Positions 7,295 through 9,865 of a DNA stretch of 9,865 bases are shown here, one piece after another. The notes under the pieces are model-generated. The model saw only the letters and a list, made by a program, of their open reading frames with translations. It was not told the origin of the DNA and made no database searches. Every line of letters begins with the position of its first letter. Position 1 is the first letter of the stretch. The DNA comes from Pseudomonadota bacterium (lineage in GTDB: Bacteria; Pseudomonadota; Alphaproteobacteria; Rhizobiales; Xanthobacteraceae): the NCBI GenBank assembly GCA_023392205.1, contig JAEVZN010000572.1:1-9865 (forward strand), read 5' to 3'. A program made the position numbers and the translations under genes.

Positions 7295-7311
7295 GCGCTG
7301 CACAAGCGCAT
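7295..7311 (+). repeat. Operator-like repeat, copy 1
   Basis: GCGCTGCACAAGCGCAT is nearly identical to the sequence at 7421-7438, differing by one inserted C. With the preceding T it is itself an inverted repeat, TGCGC-N7-GCGCA. Such a direct repeat of a dyad in a divergent regulatory region suggests a regulator-binding site, but this is inferred only from the pattern. Confidence 0.45.
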
Positions 7312-7339
7312 GGCGGCCAGCCAGCGTTCCCTCGTGGCG

Positions 7340-7356
7340 TCCGCATGGGCTGCGGA
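7340..7356. repeat. Inverted repeat TCCGCA-N5-TGCGGA
   Basis: Perfect 6-bp arms (7340-7345 and 7351-7356) flank TGGGC. The repeat lies about 140 bases upstream of the soxY start. It may be a leader hairpin or an operator; GC-rich arms of this length can also arise by chance. Confidence 0.35.
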
Positions 7357-7361
7357 ACATA

Positions 7362-7375
7362 TTCAGTTATCTGAA
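7362..7375. repeat. Inverted repeat TTCAG-TTAT-CTGAA
   Basis: Perfect 5-bp arms with a 4-base spacer lie in an AT-rich patch that stands out from the GC-rich surroundings. The position in the middle of the divergent region suits an operator or part of the soxY promoter, but no -35/-10 pair could be assigned. Confidence 0.35.
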
Positions 7376-7420
7376 ACTGTGTATTGAAAAGATTCGCGCC
7401 ATGCAAACGAATTTCATTTC

Positions 7421-7438
7421 GCGCTGCACAACGCGCAT
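7421..7438 (+). repeat. Operator-like repeat, copy 2
   Basis: GCGCTGCACAACGCGCAT repeats copy 1 with a single inserted C. The two start 126 bases apart. A weaker third match (GCGCTGC-G-ACA) begins at 7474, 53 bases further on. Confidence 0.45.
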
Positions 7439-7504
7439 TGACGATGAATGATACGACACAAAGTGGGCGACGCGCGCTGCGACACGTCTTCCCATGCCAA
7501 TGAA

Positions 7505-7523
7505 TGCATGTATTGTTCATGCA
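7505..7523. promoter_or_regulatory. Candidate operator upstream of soxA (TGCATG-N7-CATGCA)
   Basis: Perfect 6-bp arms (7505-7510 and 7518-7523) around TATTGTT overlap the predicted -35 box of soxA. A regulator dimer bound here would block RNA polymerase. A SoxR-type repressor is the natural suspect from known sox systems, but its site cannot be identified from this sequence alone. Confidence 0.5.
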
Positions 7524-7542
7524 AGACCGTCTTGCCTATAAG
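7514..7542 (+). promoter_or_regulatory. Probable sigma70-type promoter of soxAX
   Basis: A -35 box TTGTTC (7514-7519) and a -10 box TATAAG (7537-7542, five of six matches to consensus) are separated by exactly 17 bases. The start of transcription would be near 7549, giving a leader of about 45 bases before the soxA start. Confidence 0.55.
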
Positions 7543-7580
7543 GACCGCGAGAGTCCGGACAAGCCGGCTACAAATTACAA

Positions 7581-7587
7581 GGGAGGA
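7581..7587 (+). promoter_or_regulatory. Ribosome-binding site of soxA (GTG start)
   Basis: GGGAGGA lies eight bases before GTG at 7596. It settles the use of a GTG start for soxA, as no in-frame ATG is placed as well. Confidence 0.8.
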
Positions 7588-7595
7588 TCGCAGCG

Positions 7596-8435
7596 GTGAA
7601 GCTCACACGCACCATTCTATTCGCCTGCGGACTTGGTATTGCGATATCGGGTGGCGCGACGATGCATATTGCAGTCGCGCAGGATGCCGAGACCGAAAAG
7701 GCCATTGAACGCTACCGGCAGATGTTGCGGGAAGATCCGTGGAGCAATCCGGGTCTGCTCGATTCGGATCGTGGTGAAGTGCTGTGGACGACGCCGCGCG
7801 GCCCAAAAAATGTCAGTCTCGAACAATGCGATCTGGGCAAGGGACCGGGCGTGGTCGAGGGCGCGTTTGCCGAATTGCCGCGCTATTTCAAGGACGCCAA
7901 CCGGGTGATGGATGCGGAAACCCGTATCCTTTGGTGCATGGAGCAGCTGCAAGGCTTCAATGCCGCGGATCTCGTCAAGCGTCCTCATCCCGGCGGCGGT
8001 CAACCGGTCAAGGAACTGGGCGCCATCGCGACCTATGTGGCCAACCAGTCCGCGGGCAAGACTTATGCGGCCAAGCTTGATCAGCCGCAGGAAAAGGAAG
8101 TGGTCGCACTCGGTGAGGAATTGTTCTTCCGCCGCTCCGGGCCGTTCGATTTTTCCTGCGCGACCTGTCACGCGGCGGACGGTTTGCGGATCCGCCTGCA
8201 GGGTCTTCCGCATCTCACCGACCCGAAAGAAGCCAGCAAGGTTGTCGGCGAATGGCCGGCCTACCGGGTGTCAAGCACGCATGTGATGACTATGCAGCAT
8301 CGGCTCTATGACTGTTACTGGCAGATGCGGATGCCGCAATTGCAAATGGGATCGGACGCAAGCGTCGCGCTGGTGGCCTATCTCACAAAAATGGCTGCGG
8401 GTGGCGAGATCGCCGCGCCCGGTCTGAAGCGCTGA
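7596..8435 (+). CDS. soxA: L-cysteine S-thiosulfotransferase subunit SoxA, single-heme type
   Basis: SoxA is the catalytic subunit of SoxAX, which oxidatively joins thiosulfate to the SoxY cysteine in the periplasm. This 279-residue protein starts with GTG and a Sec leader (about residues 1-28, ending IAVAQ). Only one heme motif is present, CATCH (188-192), in the C-terminal domain. In the N-terminal domain the position of the first heme of diheme SoxA holds no CXXCH; single cysteines occur at Cys78 (LEQCDLG) and Cys114 (LWCMEQ), which probably form a disulfide. The active-site cysteine is Cys240 in TMQHRLYDCYWQMRMPQ, known in the family as a heme ligand modified to persulfide. The stretch EWPAYRVSSTHVMTMQHRL (219-237) is also typical. 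soxX follows after 17 bases. Confidence 0.95.
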   Translation: MKLTRTILFACGLGIAISGGATMHIAVAQDAETEKAIERYRQMLREDPWSNPGLLDSDRGEVLWTTPRGPKNVSLEQCDLGKGPGVVEGAFAELPRYFKDANRVMDAETRILWCMEQLQGFNAADLVKRPHPGGGQPVKELGAIATYVANQSAGKTYAAKLDQPQEKEVVALGEELFFRRSGPFDFSCATCHAADGLRIRLQGLPHLTDPKEASKVVGEWPAYRVSSTHVMTMQHRLYDCYWQMRMPQLQMGSDASVALVAYLTKMAAGGEIAAPGLKR

Positions 8436-8452
8436 GCGAAGGGAGACACATC

Positions 8453-9073
8453 ATGAAGAAGCTTCCCCTCATCATCGCTGCGGGCCTGTTTGCGGGTTCG
8501 GCTGCTTTCGCCCAGCAAAACACGCCGGTGGCGCCGGGCGTGGCAGATGCCGCGATCAAGGCCGCGTTTCCGGGGGCGCCGGAGCAATTCGTGCCGCGGC
8601 TGTCGCAGGACGAAACGATGAAAATCTGTTCCGACACCCGCAACGATCCGCCCCAGGATGTCGCCGAGACCATCAAGAAACGCGAACTGGCCACCATCGA
8701 ATATCCAGCCGATGGCAAATTCATCGGCGACTGGAAAAAGGGCGAAGCTCTTGCCCAGAGCGGTTACGGCATGCGCTTCAGCGATTATCCGCCGGCGCGG
8801 GTGAACGGTGGCAATTGCTATGCCTGCCACCAGATCTCCAAACAGGAAGTGAGTTACGGGACACTCGGACCGAGCCTTTACCAATACGGAAAGCTGCGTG
8901 ATTTCTCCGATGCCGAGGTGAAGGCGACCTACGAGAAAATATATAACTCTCACGCCGCTCTTCCGTGTTCGAATATGCCACGTTTCGGCTCGAATAAAGT
9001 ATTGACCATCGAGCAGATCAAGGATGCTGTGGCTCTGCTGATGAGCCGCGACAGCCCGGTCAACAAGGACTAG
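8453..9073 (+). CDS. soxX: Cytochrome c subunit SoxX of the SoxAX complex
   Basis: SoxX takes the electrons released when SoxA links thiosulfate to SoxY and passes them to a periplasmic cytochrome c. The 206-residue protein has a Sec leader with cleavage after AAFA (residue 20). It has one heme motif, CYACH (122-126), preceded by the family stretch GNCYACHQ. The expected distal ligand is Met175 in PCSNMPRFG. It is longer at the N-terminus than the shortest SoxX proteins: about 90 residues precede the core and include Cys59 (MKICSDTRNDPP). This resembles the longer SoxX that accompanies single-heme SoxA. A ribosome-binding site (GAAGGGAG at 8438-8445) lies seven bases before the ATG and just after the soxA stop, so the two genes are one unit. 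Confidence 0.95.
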   Translation: MKKLPLIIAAGLFAGSAAFAQQNTPVAPGVADAAIKAAFPGAPEQFVPRLSQDETMKICSDTRNDPPQDVAETIKKRELATIEYPADGKFIGDWKKGEALAQSGYGMRFSDYPPARVNGGNCYACHQISKQEVSYGTLGPSLYQYGKLRDFSDAEVKATYEKIYNSHAALPCSNMPRFGSNKVLTIEQIKDAVALLMSRDSPVNKD

Positions 9074-9150
9074 GGCTGCGCAACGCTCATCTTCGCATCG
9101 GTCCGGCCGACGCATGACGCGCCGGCCAATGGCTGCGAGGAGATGCCGTC

Positions 9151-9681
9151 ATGCGCAAGAAACCCATCCTCACCAGCCGGCGCGGATTCATGACCGCGCT
9201 GGCCGCGTCCGGCGCGGTCATCGGAGCGGCGGGTGCCGCAACGGCTGCGCCGGAAAAGCTCAGCATCAAGGATCTGGAGAAGGATACCGACGTCGCCTGC
9301 CTGTATCACTGCGATTTCGGCGATGTGGATCGCTTCTCGCAGATGCTGACCAACATGAACAATCACCTGTCAGCCTACGATTTCGATTCGTTGCGCCTCA
9401 AGCTGGTCATTGTCGCGCATGGCGCGGGCATCAAGTTTTTCCTCGCTGACCGGAGCGGCACGCCCTGGGAAAAAGAACAGATCGACGATGACATCTACAA
9501 GCGCTTCGTCGGGCTCGCGAAATTCGATGTCGAGGCGTATCTGTGCGAAATCACCTACACGCGCCAGAAGATCGACATGGCCAAGACACGCAACGACCCG
9601 TTCCTGAAATTTGTCCCGTCCGGTGTCGCGACGGTCGCCGAATTGCAGACCAAGGGCTTCGCCTATCTGAAGGTCGGCTAG
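9151..9681 (+). CDS. Tat-exported DsrE-family protein
   Basis: This 176-residue protein opens with a Tat leader (TSRRGFMTALAASGAVIGAAGAATA, residues 8-32) and continues as a small alpha/beta domain of the DsrE/DsrF-like fold. Supporting stretches are VACLYHCDFGDVDRFSQMLTNMNNHL (48-73), LRLKLVIVAHGAGIKFFL (81-98) and the ending PSGVATVAELQTKGFAYLKVG (156-176). Cysteines are Cys50 and Cys54 (CLYHC) and Cys132 (AYLCEITY), the last near the place where DsrE-type proteins carry a sulfur-binding cysteine. The best studied DsrE and TusD proteins act in the cytoplasm as sulfur carriers, so an exported form beside soxAX suggests a periplasmic role with sulfane sulfur. That role is inference. It starts 77 bases after soxX with GAGGAGA upstream and no clear terminator between, so it is probably co-transcribed. 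Confidence 0.85.
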   Translation: MRKKPILTSRRGFMTALAASGAVIGAAGAATAAPEKLSIKDLEKDTDVACLYHCDFGDVDRFSQMLTNMNNHLSAYDFDSLRLKLVIVAHGAGIKFFLADRSGTPWEKEQIDDDIYKRFVGLAKFDVEAYLCEITYTRQKIDMAKTRNDPFLKFVPSGVATVAELQTKGFAYLKVG

Positions 9682-9711
9682 AGGAGCGCGCGACCCGCCG
9701 GTAAGGTGTCG

Positions 9712-9865
9712 TCAGCTATTGGCCTTGAGATATTCGGTCAGCGTCGTGGTTTCGTAGGCCTTGTCGGCCACAAACCGGAACATGGCCAGAAACTGTTTCG
9801 GCTCCATATAACCTTGCCCGCGTGCGACCACGCGCGGCCCCCCGGCCCGGGCGGCCCGCCCCGCG
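9712..9865 (-). CDS. C-terminal fragment of a probable thioredoxin-fold protein (SoxS/SoxW-like)
   Basis: On the minus strand an open frame enters from the right edge and ends at TGA (9714-9712). It is the only frame here that reads as ordinary protein. The visible 51 residues end VVARGQGYMEPKQFLAMFRFVADKAYETTTLTEYLKANS. A G-x-G-Y-x-x-P-x-x-F-L pattern near the C-terminus is typical of thioredoxin-like proteins such as SoxS and SoxW, which keep SoxY in its active redox state. The active-site CXXC would lie outside the window, so the assignment is tentative. The gene is convergent with the DsrE-family gene, 30 bases apart, with no clear terminator between. The first 20 or so codons are extremely GC-rich (9833-9865) and may contain sequence errors or an assembly edge. 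Confidence 0.5.
   Translation of the reverse strand, partial: AGRAARAGGPRVVARGQGYMEPKQFLAMFRFVADKAYETTTLTEYLKANS

Larger units (their letters stand above)
7201..7595. promoter_or_regulatory. Divergent control region between soxY and soxA
   Basis: No convincing gene lies in these 395 bases; the open frames here are arginine- and cysteine-rich and have no ribosome-binding site. The region must hold the start signals for both sox units. It contains a probable soxA promoter, several inverted repeats (7340-7356, 7362-7375, 7505-7523) and a repeated GCGCTGCACAA element, each listed separately. For the soxY direction I see only a weak candidate -35 (TTGAAC at 7256-7251) and no convincing -10. In other bacteria sox operons are controlled by the ArsR-type repressor SoxR; no soxR gene is in this window. 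Confidence 0.75.

Noticed and set aside
7197..7520. 107-residue minus-strand open frame upstream of soxY
   Set aside because: It overlaps the soxY start and the divergent control region, is Cys- and Arg-rich, and has no ribosome-binding site or family resemblance.
1..9865. CRISPR array, insertion sequence, tRNA or rRNA gene
   Set aside because: No spaced direct repeat array, transposase, terminal inverted repeats or RNA gene pattern was seen; composition is even apart from the AT-rich patches and the right edge.

Overview
The window is a sulfur-oxidation (sox) gene cluster from a GC-rich proteobacterium, most probably an alphaproteobacterium of the Hyphomicrobiales/Rhodobacterales kind. The support for this is the complete SoxY-Z-B-C-D-E-F order with a SoxH-like hydrolase at the end, many twin-arginine (Tat) signal peptides, and alphaproteobacterial-type Sox proteins. 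The taxonomic call is an inference from gene content and composition; no rRNA gene is present.

The layout is bidirectional around a 395-bp non-coding region (7201-7595). Leftwards (minus strand) run soxY, soxZ, soxB, soxC, soxD, soxE, soxF and a SoxH-like metallo-beta-lactamase-fold gene that runs off the left edge. From soxC onward every gene overlaps the next (17, 1, 4 and 1 bases), so that block is translationally coupled. Rightwards (plus strand) run soxA (GTG start), soxX and a Tat-exported DsrE-family gene. A convergent minus-strand fragment at the right edge looks like the C-terminus of a thioredoxin-fold protein, perhaps SoxS/SoxW.

Together the genes encode a periplasmic thiosulfate-oxidising system. 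SoxAX joins thiosulfate to the C-terminal cysteine of SoxY in SoxYZ, SoxB hydrolyses off sulfate, and SoxCD oxidises the remaining sulfane sulfur. SoxEF is a flavocytochrome c sulfide dehydrogenase. The presence of soxCD predicts full oxidation to sulfate rather than sulfur-globule formation. Tat signals are visible on SoxY, SoxB, SoxC, SoxF, the SoxH-like protein and the DsrE-family protein; the cytochromes SoxA, SoxX, SoxD and SoxE carry Sec-type leaders; SoxZ has none and presumably leaves bound to SoxY.

The core system is well known. The points most worth a second look are: the divergent control region, with a good promoter overlapped by an inverted repeat and with repeated GCGCTGCACAA elements at near-integral helical spacing; a large hairpin directly after soxZ; the exported DsrE-family protein beside soxAX; the short monoheme SoxD followed by a one-heme SoxE; and the single-heme SoxA.
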